Shown: one piece after another, positions 1 through 7,868 of the stretch
Layout of the letters: each line of letters starts with the position of its first letter
Numbering within the stretch: position 1 is the first letter of the stretch
Assembly: GCF_036906915.1 (NCBI RefSeq)
Contig: NZ_JBAKHX010000087.1
Span: forward strand, 1 to 31,786
Length of the DNA: 31,786 nucleotides
Direction of reading: 5' to 3'
Origin: Phytohabitans sp036906915
GTDB lineage: Bacteria > Actinomycetota > Actinomycetes > Mycobacteriales > Micromonosporaceae
Notes under the pieces: generated by a model
What the model saw: only the letters and a program-made list of their open reading frames with translations
What the model was told of the DNA's origin: nothing
Databases searched by the model: none
Program-made: the position numbers and the translations under genes

Positions 1-53
1 GTCGTGATCGTCATCAGGTGCTCTCTCCTTGATCAGGAGTTACACCGATCTTT

Positions 54-332
54 TTACACTCCCATCGTCGAGATTCCAGATAGATAAACAGGTTGGTCAG
101 GATGGGTGATGGCCGCCCAGGTGAAGGCGTGCCGCAGCAGGCGGCGTCCGATACCGCCGCCGGTGTGTGCTGGATCGACGTGCAAGTTGTCGAGCAGGAT
201 CCATCCGCCGCGGCCGGGAATGAGGTAGGCGAAGCCGAGTAAGTCGAGCGCGTGCCATCCGCGATGTCGCGATAGCGATGGCTGCCCGCTGCAGGGGCCT
301 GGGAAGGCCAGGCCCGCACACCGGAGCCGCAC
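54..332 (-). pseudogene. GNAT acetyltransferase relic
   Basis: A 92-codon open stretch from a GTG carries the core of a GNAT N-acetyltransferase. A beta4-like strand (WILLDNLHVDP) is followed by the acetyl-CoA pyrophosphate-binding loop GGGIGRRLL and its helix. Both ends look wrong. The first 30 or so residues do not resemble a GNAT N-terminus, and the frame stops just after the strand QPVYLSG, before the usual beta6/beta7 and the conserved YxxxGF region. Intact family members are usually 140-180 residues. I read it as a truncated, probably inactive gene; a very short functional variant cannot be excluded. It lies just downstream of recD2 on the same strand, with no clear ribosome binding site. 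Confidence 0.5.
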
Positions 333-380
333 CGTTCTGCCGGGGTGCGTTGCCGGCGCAGCCGGGTGGAACGCACCTGT

Positions 381-2594
381 TCATGATCGCGCTGTGGCGG
401 TCGTGTTGGTGAGCCGGTGGGTGAGGGCGGTGTGACGGCGGCCGGTGCCGGCGGTGCGTACCGCGATGGCGAGGGCCTTGCGGGAGCCGACCAGCACGAC
501 CAGCTTCTTGGCGCGGGTGACTGCCGTGTAGAGCAGGTTGCGTTGCAGCATCATGTACGAGCTCATGGTCACCGGCACCACCACGGCCGGGTATTCCGAA
601 CCCTGCGAGCGGTGCACGGTGATCGCGTACGCGTGCTGGAGTTCGTCGAGCTCGTCGAAGTCGTACTCGATGTCCTCGTCCTCGTCGGTGCGCACGACGA
701 GCTGCCGGTCCTCGCCGGACAGGGCAGTGACGACGCCGACGGTGCCGTTGAAGACGCCGGCCTGGCCCTTGTCGTAGTTGTTGCGGATCTGGATGACCTT
801 GTCGCCGATCCGGAACACGCGGGCGCCGTGCCGCCGCTCCGGAGCGCCCTCCCGCTGCGGTGCGAGGGCCTGTTGCAGCGCGAGGTTGAGGTTGCCGGCA
901 CCGGCCGGCCCGCGGTGCATCGGCGTGAGCACCTGGATCTCGCGCGGCCGGATGCCGAACTTGCGCGGGATGCGCCGGGCCACCACGTCGACGACCAGCT
1001 CCGCGGCCGCCTCCGGTTCGTCGACCGGGAAGTGGAAGAAGTCCGGGTACGCCTTGAGTTCGGGCGGCTGGCCGGCGTTGATCCGGTGGGCGTTGACCAC
1101 CACACCCGACTCCTGCGCCTGGCGGAAGATCTTCGTCAGGCGTACCCGCGGGATGCGCTCGGCGGCGAGCACGTCGCGCAGCACCTCCCCCGCGCCGACC
1201 GACGGCAGCTGGTCCACGTCGCCGACCAGCAGCAGGTGCGCGCCCCTCGGTATCGCCTTGATGAGCTTGTTGGCCAGGATCAGGTCGAGCATGGACGCCT
1301 CGTCCACCACGACCAGGTCCGCGTCGATCGGGTTGTCCCGATCGTGCGTCGGGTCGCCGCCCGGGCGCAGTTGCAGCAGGCGGTGCACGGTGGCAGCGGG
1401 GTGGCCGGTCAGCTCGGTCATCCGTTTCGCGGCCCGACCGGTCGGTGCCGCGAGGACGATCTTCGCCCGCTTAGCCGCGGCGAGGGTGATGATCGATTTG
1501 ACGGTGAATGACTTGCCGCAGCCCGGTCCGCCGGTCAGCACCGCCACCTTCGCGGTCAGCGCCAGCCGCACCGCCTGCTCCTGCTCGGGCGCCAGGTCGG
1601 CGCCGGTGCGGGCCCGCAGCCACGCCAGGGCTTTGGCCCAGTCGACGGTCGCGAACGCCGGCATCCGGTCATCGCGCCCCTCCAGCAGCCGCAGCAGGCT
1701 GCCCGCCAAGCTGGCCTCCGCCCGGTCGAACGGCACCAGATACACCGCCGGGATCGTGCCGCCCTCGTTGGTCGGGTTCGGCACGGCGTGGCGCACCACG
1801 CCTTCCTCGCCGGCCAGTTCCTCCAGGCACTGACGCACCAGCTCAGCGGGTACGCCGAGGATCTCGGCCGCGTCCGTGAGCAGGTTCGGCTCCGGCAGGT
1901 AGCAGTGCCCGCCGTCGGCCGCCTCCGACAACGTGTACTGGATGCCGGCCTGGACCCGCTGCGGGCTGTCGTGCGGGATGCCGACCGCCTGGGCGATGGT
2001 GTCGGCGGTCTTGAAACCGATGCCCCACACGTCCGACGCGAGCCGGTACGGCTCGTTGCGGACGACCGAGATCGACGCGTCGCCGTACTTCTTGTAGATC
2101 CGCACCGCCAGCGACGTCGACACGCCGACGCCCTGGAGGAAGACCATCACCTCCTTGATCGCCTTCTGCTCCTCCCACGCGTCGGCGATCATCCTGGTGC
2201 GCTTCGGCCCGAGCCCCGGCACCTCCGCCAGCCGGCCCGGCTCCCCCTCGATCACCTCCAAGGTGTCGACGCCGAAGTGCTCCACGATCCGGGCGGCCAT
2301 CTTCGGCCCGATCCCCTTGATCAACCCGGACCCGAGGTAGCGCTCGATGCCCTGGATCGTGGCCGGCAGCACCGTGGTGAACGAGTCGACCTGAAACTGC
2401 CGCCCGTACTGCGGATGCGACGTCCACCGCCCCACCAGCCGCAGACTCTCCCCCGGCTGCACACCCAGCAGCGCACCCACGACCGTCAACAGGTCACCAC
2501 CGCGACCGGTGGCCACCCGCGCGATCGTGTACCCGGTCTCCTCACTGGCGAAGGTGACACGTTCCAGCACCGCCTCGAGCACCACACCACTCAC
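381..2594 (-). CDS. recD2: RecD2-type ATP-dependent DNA helicase
   Basis: A 737-residue superfamily 1B 5'-3' DNA helicase of the RecD2 (RecD-like, RecBC-independent) family, cytoplasmic and expected to act in DNA repair or replication. The N-terminal OB-like region (VLERVTFASEETGYTIARV) is followed by helix-hairpin-helix repeats (GIGPKMAARIVEHFG, VPGLGPKRTRMI, WGIGFKTADTIA). Helicase motifs then follow in order: Walker A GGPGCGKS with Lys361, motif II VVVDEAS with Asp431-Glu432, motif III LLVGDVDQLPS, then VHRSQGSEY and the C-terminal LLYTAVTRAKKLV. The frame is open to 2789, but family homology begins at the GTG at 2594 (VSGVVLEAVLE), and this start gives the usual family length. No good Shine-Dalgarno precedes it. 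It is not beside recB or recC. Confidence 0.93.
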   Translation of the reverse strand: MSGVVLEAVLERVTFASEETGYTIARVATGRGGDLLTVVGALLGVQPGESLRLVGRWTSHPQYGRQFQVDSFTTVLPATIQGIERYLGSGLIKGIGPKMAARIVEHFGVDTLEVIEGEPGRLAEVPGLGPKRTRMIADAWEEQKAIKEVMVFLQGVGVSTSLAVRIYKKYGDASISVVRNEPYRLASDVWGIGFKTADTIAQAVGIPHDSPQRVQAGIQYTLSEAADGGHCYLPEPNLLTDAAEILGVPAELVRQCLEELAGEEGVVRHAVPNPTNEGGTIPAVYLVPFDRAEASLAGSLLRLLEGRDDRMPAFATVDWAKALAWLRARTGADLAPEQEQAVRLALTAKVAVLTGGPGCGKSFTVKSIITLAAAKRAKIVLAAPTGRAAKRMTELTGHPAATVHRLLQLRPGGDPTHDRDNPIDADLVVVDEASMLDLILANKLIKAIPRGAHLLLVGDVDQLPSVGAGEVLRDVLAAERIPRVRLTKIFRQAQESGVVVNAHRINAGQPPELKAYPDFFHFPVDEPEAAAELVVDVVARRIPRKFGIRPREIQVLTPMHRGPAGAGNLNLALQQALAPQREGAPERRHGARVFRIGDKVIQIRNNYDKGQAGVFNGTVGVVTALSGEDRQLVVRTDEDEDIEYDFDELDELQHAYAITVHRSQGSEYPAVVVPVTMSSYMMLQRNLLYTAVTRAKKLVVLVGSRKALAIAVRTAGTGRRHTALTHRLTNTTATARS

Positions 2595-2628
2595 GGCGCC
2601 CAGTCTCACATCCGCCGTTCCGACCGCG

Positions 2629-2760
2629 TTACAAAGCCGCCCGAGCTGCCGCACATCCCGCGCCGTCCGGGGCAACCGCAAGCGCCGCGCTGAGCGCATC
2701 CGCGTACCGACCCCGATCGAGCAAGGCAGCCGCTTCCCACGCCGGACCGGCAGATACCAC
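2629..2760 (-). CDS. Possible 43-residue TPR-like ORF or relic
   Basis: A short open frame from a GTG encodes about 43 residues with a helical, alanine-rich pattern (AWEAAALLDRGRYADALSAA) like a single TPR-type helix pair. It ends 34 bases before the recD2 start on the same strand. No Shine-Dalgarno is visible, and the TPR-like unit is cut off by the stop, so it may be the leftover of a longer gene. I do not recognise a family. It may also be chance coding in GC-rich sequence. Confidence 0.22.
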   Translation of the reverse strand: MVSAGPAWEAAALLDRGRYADALSAALAVAPDGAGCAAARAAL

Positions 2761-2993
2761 GAGGCTAGTCTGGCACCCGCGAGGGCCACCGCACTCCCAC
2801 TTCGAACGGCGAGGGCTGGTCAGATTTGGACCGTCCATGACCGCCGCGCTGCGGTCGCGAACCACGGCAGAAGCCGCCACACCAGACAAACACGAGCGCG
2901 ATACGGCAGGTCGCCGTCGACGCGGTCCGGCTGGCCGGAGGACCCGGAGGGCTGGCGTGGCGGTACGCATTGGTTGGGGTCATCGCATCGGTT

Positions 2994-3033
2994 GATGAGA
3001 AGACTCTCATCCCCCACTCACCTGCCGGTGAGG
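2994..3033 (+). promoter_or_regulatory. 11-bp-spaced operator array 1 (PHO-box-like)
   Basis: Four 7-base units start exactly 11 bases apart: GATGAGA at 2994 (inverted), TCTCATC at 3005, ACTCACC at 3016 and GGTGAGG at 3027 (inverted). The 11-base register of YTCAYC direct repeats is typical of OmpR/PhoB-family regulator sites and resembles the Streptomyces PHO box (GTTCAYYY). The array lies upstream of the acidic protein gene that begins the kinase/regulator cluster, so autoregulation is the simple reading. Related arrays lie at 5741 and 7046. Confidence 0.65.
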
Positions 3034-3056
3034 GTTGGGCAGGCAGGCTGACCGGT

Positions 3057-3470
3057 GTGAGTGTGGCGTGGAGCGCGCAGAAGGTGGCCACCGGACTGGG
3101 TGTGGTGGCGTTCGTGGCCCTACTTGCGGGGGTCGGGGCGCCGGCGCTGCTGCCGCCCGATCCGGTGCCGGTGATCCAGATTCCCGCCCCGGCAGCCAAC
3201 ACGGGCGATGATCGAATCGGGGACGGGGATGACAATGAGGCTGAACCGGCGACACCGGCCCCGAGCGGAGGCGACGATGATGACGACGCCGGCGACCGAT
3301 CCAACAACAGCGCAGATACCGACGACAACGGCGGCGGCCGGCCCGGTTCCGGCGATGACGACGCCGACGATGGCGATGCCGACGACGGGGACGACGACGA
3401 CGGGGACGACGACGGGGACGACGACGGGGACGACGACGACGGGGACGACGACGGGGACGACGACGACTGA
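3057..3470 (+). CDS. Small secreted or anchored poly-Asp/Gly protein
   Basis: A 137-residue protein. After a short N-terminus (SVAWSAQK) comes one hydrophobic segment (about residues 9-30, ATGLGVVAFVALLAGVGAPAL), which could be a signal peptide or an anchor. A Pro-rich stretch follows, then a very acidic tail ending in repeated GDDD/GDDDD blocks from an imperfect 12/15-bp tandem repeat. Small secreted acidic proteins of this kind occur beside sensor kinases in Streptomyces, so it may be an accessory or cation-binding partner of the kinase; that role is inferred. The GTG at 3057 is chosen because upstream starts would run through the operator array; its ribosome site is weak. Its last 194 bases overlap the likely kinase start in another frame. 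Confidence 0.65.
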   Translation: MSVAWSAQKVATGLGVVAFVALLAGVGAPALLPPDPVPVIQIPAPAANTGDDRIGDGDDNEAEPATPAPSGGDDDDDAGDRSNNSADTDDNGGGRPGSGDDDADDGDADDGDDDDGDDDGDDDGDDDDGDDDGDDDD

Positions 3471-4926
3471 GCCGCGCCATGAACCGCCCGCCCGGCGGTG
3501 GTGGCGGCCGGCGTTGGGGCTGCGGCTGCGACTGCTGGGCTGGGCCCTGGTCTTGTTGGCGGTCGCGAGCCTGTCGTCGGTGGTGGTGATCCGCCAGGTG
3601 CTGCTCAACCAGCTGGAGAATCGGATCACCACCGACATGCGGCAAGAGGTGGGCGAATTCCGGCGCCTGGTCGGCGGTCAGGATCCGGCCACCGGACGGC
3701 CGTTTGGCACCGACTTGCGTGCGATCGCCGACACCTACCTGCTGCGCAACGAGCCGCAGACCGGTGAGGCCGTCCTGGTCTTCGTCGACGGGATCTTCTA
3801 CCGGGCAACCGCCGACATGCCGTACGACCTGACCGGCGATGTGGCTTTGGTGGGCCGGTGGACCGGTCTGACGGACAGCGTCTACGGGCAGATTTCGGAC
3901 ACCCCGGCTGGGTCGGCCCGGTGGCTGGCCGTACCGCTGGTGATCGACGGGGCGGTGCGCGGGCATGTGGTGGTTGCCGAGTTCGGCGCCGAACGCCGCG
4001 CAGAGATCGACCGCGCTGTCCGGCTCATGACCCTGGCCTGCTTGCTCGTGCTGGTCGTGGTCGCTGCGGGCGGTTACCTGGCCATGGGCCGGGCGCTCCG
4101 GCCGTTGCGGACGGTCACCGACACCGCCCGGGCGATTGAGGAGACCGACCTGTCCGGGCGCATCCCGGTCACCGGAACCGACGAAGTCGCCGACCTGGCC
4201 GCCACGTTCAACGCCATGGTCGGCCGCCTGGAACGGGCGTTCGCCGCGCAGCGGGCGTTCCTATCCGACGCCGGCCACGAATTACGCACCCCGATCACCA
4301 TCGTGCGCGGCCACCTTGAGGTGATGGGCGACGACCCGGCCGAACGCAGCGACACCATCGCCCTGGTCACTGACGAACTGGACCGGATGAACCGCCTGGT
4401 CGACGACCTGCTCATGCTGGCCAAGGCCGAACAGCCCGACTTCCTGCAGCCCGAACTCCTCGACGTGGCTGATCTGTTGCACGACGTCTACGCCAAGGCC
4501 CTGGCGTTGGGTGACCGGGACTGGCGCCTCGGACCGGTCGAGCAGATCACCGTGTGGGCTGACCGGCAGCGGTTGACCCAGGCGTTGACGCAGCTGGCGC
4601 AGAACGCGGTCCAGTACACGACCGAACCGACCGACCAGATCGAGCTTTCCGCCCACCAAGCCGACGGGCGGGTACTGCTGGCGGTGAAGGACACCGGGGT
4701 CGGTATCGAGTTTGAGGACCGGCAGCGGATTTTCGACCGGTTCGCCCGCGGCGAGCACGGCCGCCAGCGGGCCGAGGGCAGTGGTCTGGGGCTGGCGATC
4801 GTGGCCGCGATCGCTTACGCGCACCGTGGCACCGTGGCGGTGGACAGCATCCCGGGCGCGGGCTCCACCTTCACCCTCGTCCTGCCTGCCGACCCACAAC
4901 CACCGCAGCCAGGGGTGCCGTTATGA
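3277..4926 (+). CDS. HAMP-containing sensor histidine kinase
   Basis: A 549-residue membrane kinase that phosphorylates the next gene's product. The first 75 or so residues are Thr/Gly/Pro-rich, encoded by the repeat shared with the acidic protein. Then come transmembrane helix 1 (about 82-104), an extracytoplasmic sensor domain (about 105-250), helix 2 (about 253-271, LVLVVVAAGGYLAMG), HAMP, and a HisKA H-box FLSDAGHELRTPI with His334. The ATPase domain shows an N-box (QLAQNAVQYT), G1 (DTGVGI) and G2 (GSGLGLAI). The ATG at 3277 follows GGAGG at 3267-3271 with a 5-base gap, the best ribosome site in reach. A TTG at 3514, after the acidic gene ends, would remove the Thr-rich region. The stop overlaps the regulator start by ATGA. 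Confidence 0.92.
   Translation: MMTTPATDPTTAQIPTTTAAAGPVPAMTTPTMAMPTTGTTTTGTTTGTTTGTTTTGTTTGTTTTEPRHEPPARRWWRPALGLRLRLLGWALVLLAVASLSSVVVIRQVLLNQLENRITTDMRQEVGEFRRLVGGQDPATGRPFGTDLRAIADTYLLRNEPQTGEAVLVFVDGIFYRATADMPYDLTGDVALVGRWTGLTDSVYGQISDTPAGSARWLAVPLVIDGAVRGHVVVAEFGAERRAEIDRAVRLMTLACLLVLVVVAAGGYLAMGRALRPLRTVTDTARAIEETDLSGRIPVTGTDEVADLAATFNAMVGRLERAFAAQRAFLSDAGHELRTPITIVRGHLEVMGDDPAERSDTIALVTDELDRMNRLVDDLLMLAKAEQPDFLQPELLDVADLLHDVYAKALALGDRDWRLGPVEQITVWADRQRLTQALTQLAQNAVQYTTEPTDQIELSAHQADGRVLLAVKDTGVGIEFEDRQRIFDRFARGEHGRQRAEGSGLGLAIVAAIAYAHRGTVAVDSIPGAGSTFTLVLPADPQPPQPGVPL
3387..3467 (+). repeat. GGGGACGACGAC tandem repeat read in two frames
   Basis: Six consecutive units of GGGGACGACGAC (12 bases) or GGGGACGACGACGAC (15 bases) fill this segment. 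All unit lengths are multiples of three, so copy-number change keeps both overlapping frames open. Frame 3057 gives GDDD/GDDDD blocks; frame 3277 gives GTTT/GTTTT blocks. The complementary strand reads as Val/Pro or Arg/Pro repeats, which I take as shadows. Such a repeat is prone to replication slippage. Confidence 0.9.
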
Positions 4927-5582
4927 ACCGGGTCCTGATCGCCGAGGACGAACCGCGGATCGCGTCGTTTCTGACCAAGGGCCTGCGGGCGGCCGGATAC
5001 ACCGCCACGGTGGTGACCAACGGCGTCGACGTCGCCGCCGGCGCCCGCTCCGGCGATTTCGACCTGCTCATCCTCGATCTGGGCCTGCCCGGGCAGGACG
5101 GCCTGGCCGCACTGGCGCAGATCCGCGCTCGCGGCGAAAAGCTGCCGGTGATCGTGTTGACCGCCCGCGACGCCGTTCCGGACCGGGTCACCGGCCTCGA
5201 CCTGGGCGCCGACGACTACATGACCAAACCCTTCAGCTTCGATGAACTGCTCGCCCGCATCCGCGCCCGGCTACGCGAACACGGCCACGACACCCCCACC
5301 ACGCTGCAGACCGGCAACCTCCAACTGGACCTGGTGCGACGGGTCGCCACCGTCAACGGCCGGCCCGTAGAGCTGACCGCCCGCGAGTTCCTGCTCGCCG
5401 AAACCCTGCTACGCCACCCCGGCCAGGTCCTGTCCCGCGAGCAGCTTCTGGACCGAGTGTGGGGTCTGGCGCACGACCCAGGCTCCAACATCGTCGACGT
5501 GTACATCGGCTACCTGCGCCGCAAACTCGGCACCGACCTGATCCACACCGTCCGCGGCGTCGGCTACCGCCTCACCACCTAA
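4923..5582 (+). CDS. OmpR/PhoB-family response regulator
   Basis: A 219-residue DNA-binding regulator, partner of the preceding kinase (ATGA overlap). The receiver domain (1-115) has the acidic pocket (EDE, residues 8-10), phospho-acceptor Asp52 in LLILDLGLPG, Thr80 and Lys102 in MTKPF. The C-terminal winged helix (about 125-218) has the family pattern ELTAREFLLAETLLRHPGQV, then SNIVDVYIGYLRRKL and VRGVGYRL. This family usually binds direct repeats in 11-base register, matching the arrays at 2994, 5741 and 7046, so those are its likely targets. The receiver and effector domains both look intact. Confidence 0.95.
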   Translation: MNRVLIAEDEPRIASFLTKGLRAAGYTATVVTNGVDVAAGARSGDFDLLILDLGLPGQDGLAALAQIRARGEKLPVIVLTARDAVPDRVTGLDLGADDYMTKPFSFDELLARIRARLREHGHDTPTTLQTGNLQLDLVRRVATVNGRPVELTAREFLLAETLLRHPGQVLSREQLLDRVWGLAHDPGSNIVDVYIGYLRRKLGTDLIHTVRGVGYRLTT

Positions 5583-5740
5583 TACCACCCTGCTCGCCGC
5601 GACAGCTCACCTTGAGCGGCTGCAACGGGACACGGCCGCCGTCGAGCAGGCCACCGGCACACTCGAGGCCGAGCTGGCACAGGTGCGCTCCCCAACTCCG
5701 AAGGCCGGCGTCGGCCCACCGTACCGGCGGCGCGGGCGGG
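5583..5740 (+). other. Intergenic stretch with coiled-coil-like open frame
   Basis: Between the regulator and the kinase-fold gene, one plus-strand frame is open without a usual start codon from about 5584 to the TAA at 5743-5745. It reads with a heptad-like pattern (LERLQRDTAAVEQATGTLEA), suggesting the end of a lost coiled-coil gene. No ribosome site is visible, and I do not call it a gene. Confidence 0.25.
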
Positions 5741-5780
5741 TCTAAGAGTGCTCTCATCGTCGGTTCATCCGTGGCTCACC
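5741..5780 (+). promoter_or_regulatory. 11-bp-spaced operator array 2 (PHO-box-like)
   Basis: Direct units TCTCATC at 5752, GTTCATC at 5763 and GCTCACC at 5774 start exactly 11 bases apart. A weak inverted unit (TCTAAGA) at 5741 keeps the register. The second unit with its spacer, GTTCATCCGTG, closely fits the Streptomyces PHO-box unit. The array ends 22 bases before the start at 5803, so it would sit very close to or over the transcription start. Confidence 0.65.
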
Positions 5781-5802
5781 GCCGGCACCCACCCTCGATG
5801 GC

Positions 5803-7050
5803 ATGACCGTCACCCATGCGCGGGCCGCCGAGCCCGGCAATGCGGGCTGCCCAGAGCTGGCCCTGGACCAAGATCTTGAACTGCTGACCGGGCCGGACGC
5901 CACCAGCCTGCTGCGCGCGGCGCTGCAGCCCTCCGGTGGCAGGTTGCTCTCGATCCGCGTTACGCAGGTCGACCCGCAGCCCGGCCGCGGCTGCACGGCC
6001 GGCTATCAGGCCCGGGTCCGCTGGCCCGACGGAGGCACCAGTACGGAACGGTTCGCCGCGACCACCGGTCACACCCCGGACGGGACGCTGGTGGTGGAGG
6101 ATGGATCAACCCGGGTGGGGTTGTGGCGGTTCCCGCACGACCCGCGCTTGCCCGGGCTGCCCGCCGCTTGCGACCCGGCCGCGGTCGGCCGCTTGCTGGA
6201 TGAGTTCGGATACGGTAGCGGCCCGGTCCAGTTGCGGGTACGCGGCTACCGGCCCGGCCGCCGGGCCGTCATCGAGGCCACCACGAGCCGGGCAAGGCTG
6301 TTCCTCAAGATCGTGCGCCCTGGCCGGGTCCAAAAATTGCACCAGCGGCATCGGCTCCTGACCAACGCGGGTGTGCCGGCTCCGCCCAGCCTCGGCCACA
6401 CCCTGGACGGGCTTCTGGTCCTGCAGGCGTTGCCCGGCCGCACCCTGCGCCACATCCTCCAGCACGGCGGCACCAATCCACCGCCCGCCAGACAGATCCT
6501 GGCGTTACTCGACCGGCTGCCAGACGAGCTCGCCGACGGGCCGCCACGTGCCTCGTGGCCCGACCAGGCCATCCACTACGCGGCGATCCTAGCCGCGGCG
6601 TTGCCCGACCGCGCTGGCCAAGCCACCGACCTCGCCGAACAGCTAGCCGCGCAGCAGGCGCCCGGCCCGGTAACCGCCGTGCACGGCGACCTGTACGAGA
6701 ACCAACTCCTGATCACCCGCGACCGCATCACTGGGCTGCTCGATGTCGATACCGCCGGCCCTGGCCAGCACGCCGACGACCTGGCCTGCCTGCTCGGCCA
6801 CCTATCCATCCTGGCCCACCTCGACCGGCAAAACGCCGCCGCCATCAACCGGGTCGGTGCCGCCTACCTGGCGGAGTTCGAACGGCACGCAGACCCCGCC
6901 GACCTGCGCCGCCGCACCGCCGCCGTGGTGCTTTCCCTAGCCACCGGCCCCCACCGGGTACAGCAGACCGGCTGGCCGGCCGCCACCCGCAACCGGCTCG
7001 ACCTCGCCGCCGCGTGGCTGGATAGCGCCAGCACCCTGAACCGCCCATGA
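5803..7050 (+). CDS. APH/choline-kinase-fold phosphotransferase
   Basis: A 415-residue cytoplasmic protein. The C-terminal half has the signature of the aminoglycoside phosphotransferase/choline kinase fold: a Brenner motif VHGDLYENQLL with catalytic Asp296 and Asn301, then the metal-binding LLDVDTAGPG (Asp314, Asp316) and DDLACLLGHL. An ATP-lobe strand is seen in ARLFLKIVRP, with the Lys expected to contact ATP, and LVLQALPGRTL resembles the hinge. The first 120 or so residues form an extra domain I do not recognise. The substrate is unknown; resistance, sugar or small-molecule kinases all share the fold. The ATG at 5803 has no strong ribosome site. Operator array 2 lies directly upstream, tying it to the two-component system. 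Confidence 0.82.
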   Translation: MTVTHARAAEPGNAGCPELALDQDLELLTGPDATSLLRAALQPSGGRLLSIRVTQVDPQPGRGCTAGYQARVRWPDGGTSTERFAATTGHTPDGTLVVEDGSTRVGLWRFPHDPRLPGLPAACDPAAVGRLLDEFGYGSGPVQLRVRGYRPGRRAVIEATTSRARLFLKIVRPGRVQKLHQRHRLLTNAGVPAPPSLGHTLDGLLVLQALPGRTLRHILQHGGTNPPPARQILALLDRLPDELADGPPRASWPDQAIHYAAILAAALPDRAGQATDLAEQLAAQQAPGPVTAVHGDLYENQLLITRDRITGLLDVDTAGPGQHADDLACLLGHLSILAHLDRQNAAAINRVGAAYLAEFERHADPADLRRRTAAVVLSLATGPHRVQQTGWPAATRNRLDLAAAWLDSASTLNRP

Positions 7051-7085
7051 GAGAGCTCTCACCGCCAGCTCAAGCCCACCTCATC
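7046..7085 (+). promoter_or_regulatory. 11-bp-spaced operator array 3 (PHO-box-like)
   Basis: Units in exact 11-base register: CATGAGA at 7046 (inverted, over the preceding stop codon), TCTCACC at 7057, GCTCAAG at 7068 and CCTCATC at 7079. A possible -10 element TAGGTA lies at 7103-7108, which places the last unit at about -35, the position expected for activation by an OmpR-family regulator. The gene start is at 7141. Confidence 0.68.
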
Positions 7086-7140
7086 CCGGTGGCCGACCGT
7101 CGTAGGTAGCACCCAACAGTTGAAGAAAGGGACATCGATC

Positions 7141-7608
7141 ATGAGGATCAACCGACCGTGGCGGGTTGCGGTGGCCGGCGCCGGCGCCGCCGCCCTCATC
7201 GCCGGGCTCGGCGGCGCCGCCGTCGCCAGCGACGGCATCGACCTGCACGACAAGGTCCACCCCATCCACGTCGATACCGGACACGACGACACCGCCATGG
7301 ACGACTCCGCCGAATCAGCGGACAGTCCGCACGCCTCCCCGTTCGACTCCGCCAACTCGCCCGCGGACGCGCCGGCCGGCAGCAAGGTGGGCGGCACCGC
7401 CGTCGACGGGTCACCAGAGTCGGCTGACAGCCCGAACGCGTCAGCGGTCGACTCTCCGAACCCGCCGAAGAAGCCGACCCAGGCCAAGCCCAAGCCGGCC
7501 GGCGACGACTCGGCCGACTCCCCGGCCCCCCGCCACCGCGGCGGCGCCGACTCCGGCAGCTCTGCCGGCTCGGCCGACTCCGGCGCATCCGCGGACTCCG
7601 CCGACTAG
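7141..7608 (+). CDS. Secreted Ser/Asp/Ala-rich low-complexity protein
   Basis: A 155-residue protein with a classical signal peptide: basic MRINRPWR, a hydrophobic core to about residue 28, and a likely cut near AVAS-DG. The mature part is almost all Ser, Asp, Ala, Pro and Gly, with loose repeats of SADSPxASxxDSxN, a short Lys/Pro patch (KPTQAKPKPA) in the middle and a C-terminal run of SADS motifs. No enzyme motif is visible. It may be a cell-surface spacer, adhesin or cation-binding protein; this is inferred. The ATG at 7141 follows GAAAGGGA with proper spacing. Operator array 3 lies upstream and a strong hairpin follows the stop, so it appears to be a single-gene unit of the two-component regulon. 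Confidence 0.75.
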   Translation: MRINRPWRVAVAGAGAAALIAGLGGAAVASDGIDLHDKVHPIHVDTGHDDTAMDDSAESADSPHASPFDSANSPADAPAGSKVGGTAVDGSPESADSPNASAVDSPNPPKKPTQAKPKPAGDDSADSPAPRHRGGADSGSSAGSADSGASADSAD

Positions 7609-7625
7609 CCCCAGCCACCCAAAGC

Positions 7626-7659
7626 GCCGCGGCCCGACCACCCCAGGTCGGGCCGCGGC
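7626..7659 (+). terminator. Strong GC hairpin terminator
   Basis: A perfect 13-bp stem: GCCGCGGCCCGAC pairs with GTCGGGCCGCGGC around an 8-base loop, 17 bases after the stop of the Ser/Asp-rich gene. There is no T-tract, as is common for actinomycete terminators. Confidence 0.75.
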
Positions 7660-7868
7660 CCTGTGCCCGGACCGCCCGCTACCCCCGACCTGCACGTAAT
7701 CGCCGATGCGGGGGCTGCCCGGCCAGCCTCAACCGGTTGCCCCTACGCAGCCGGACGAGGCTGAACGTGGCCACCTGGCCTCTCGCCGGGTCACCCCGGA
7801 CGCTGGCGAGCATCACCGGCCCCGGCCGCATCCCTGAAGTCGCTATGACGACTACCGGGACGCCTTGA

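Noticed and set aside
2595..2789. Upstream extension of recD2 to the start at 2789
   Set aside because: The added 65 residues are Arg-rich without family similarity; homologues begin near the GTG at 2594.
3387..3467. Short repeats as a possible CRISPR array
   Set aside because: The units are contiguous 12/15-mers without spacers and encode protein repeats.
3007..3966. Minus-strand Arg/Pro-rich and Val/Pro-rich frames over the tandem repeat
   Set aside because: They are reverse readings of the GGGGACGAC repeat and of the kinase gene, with no starts or domains of their own.
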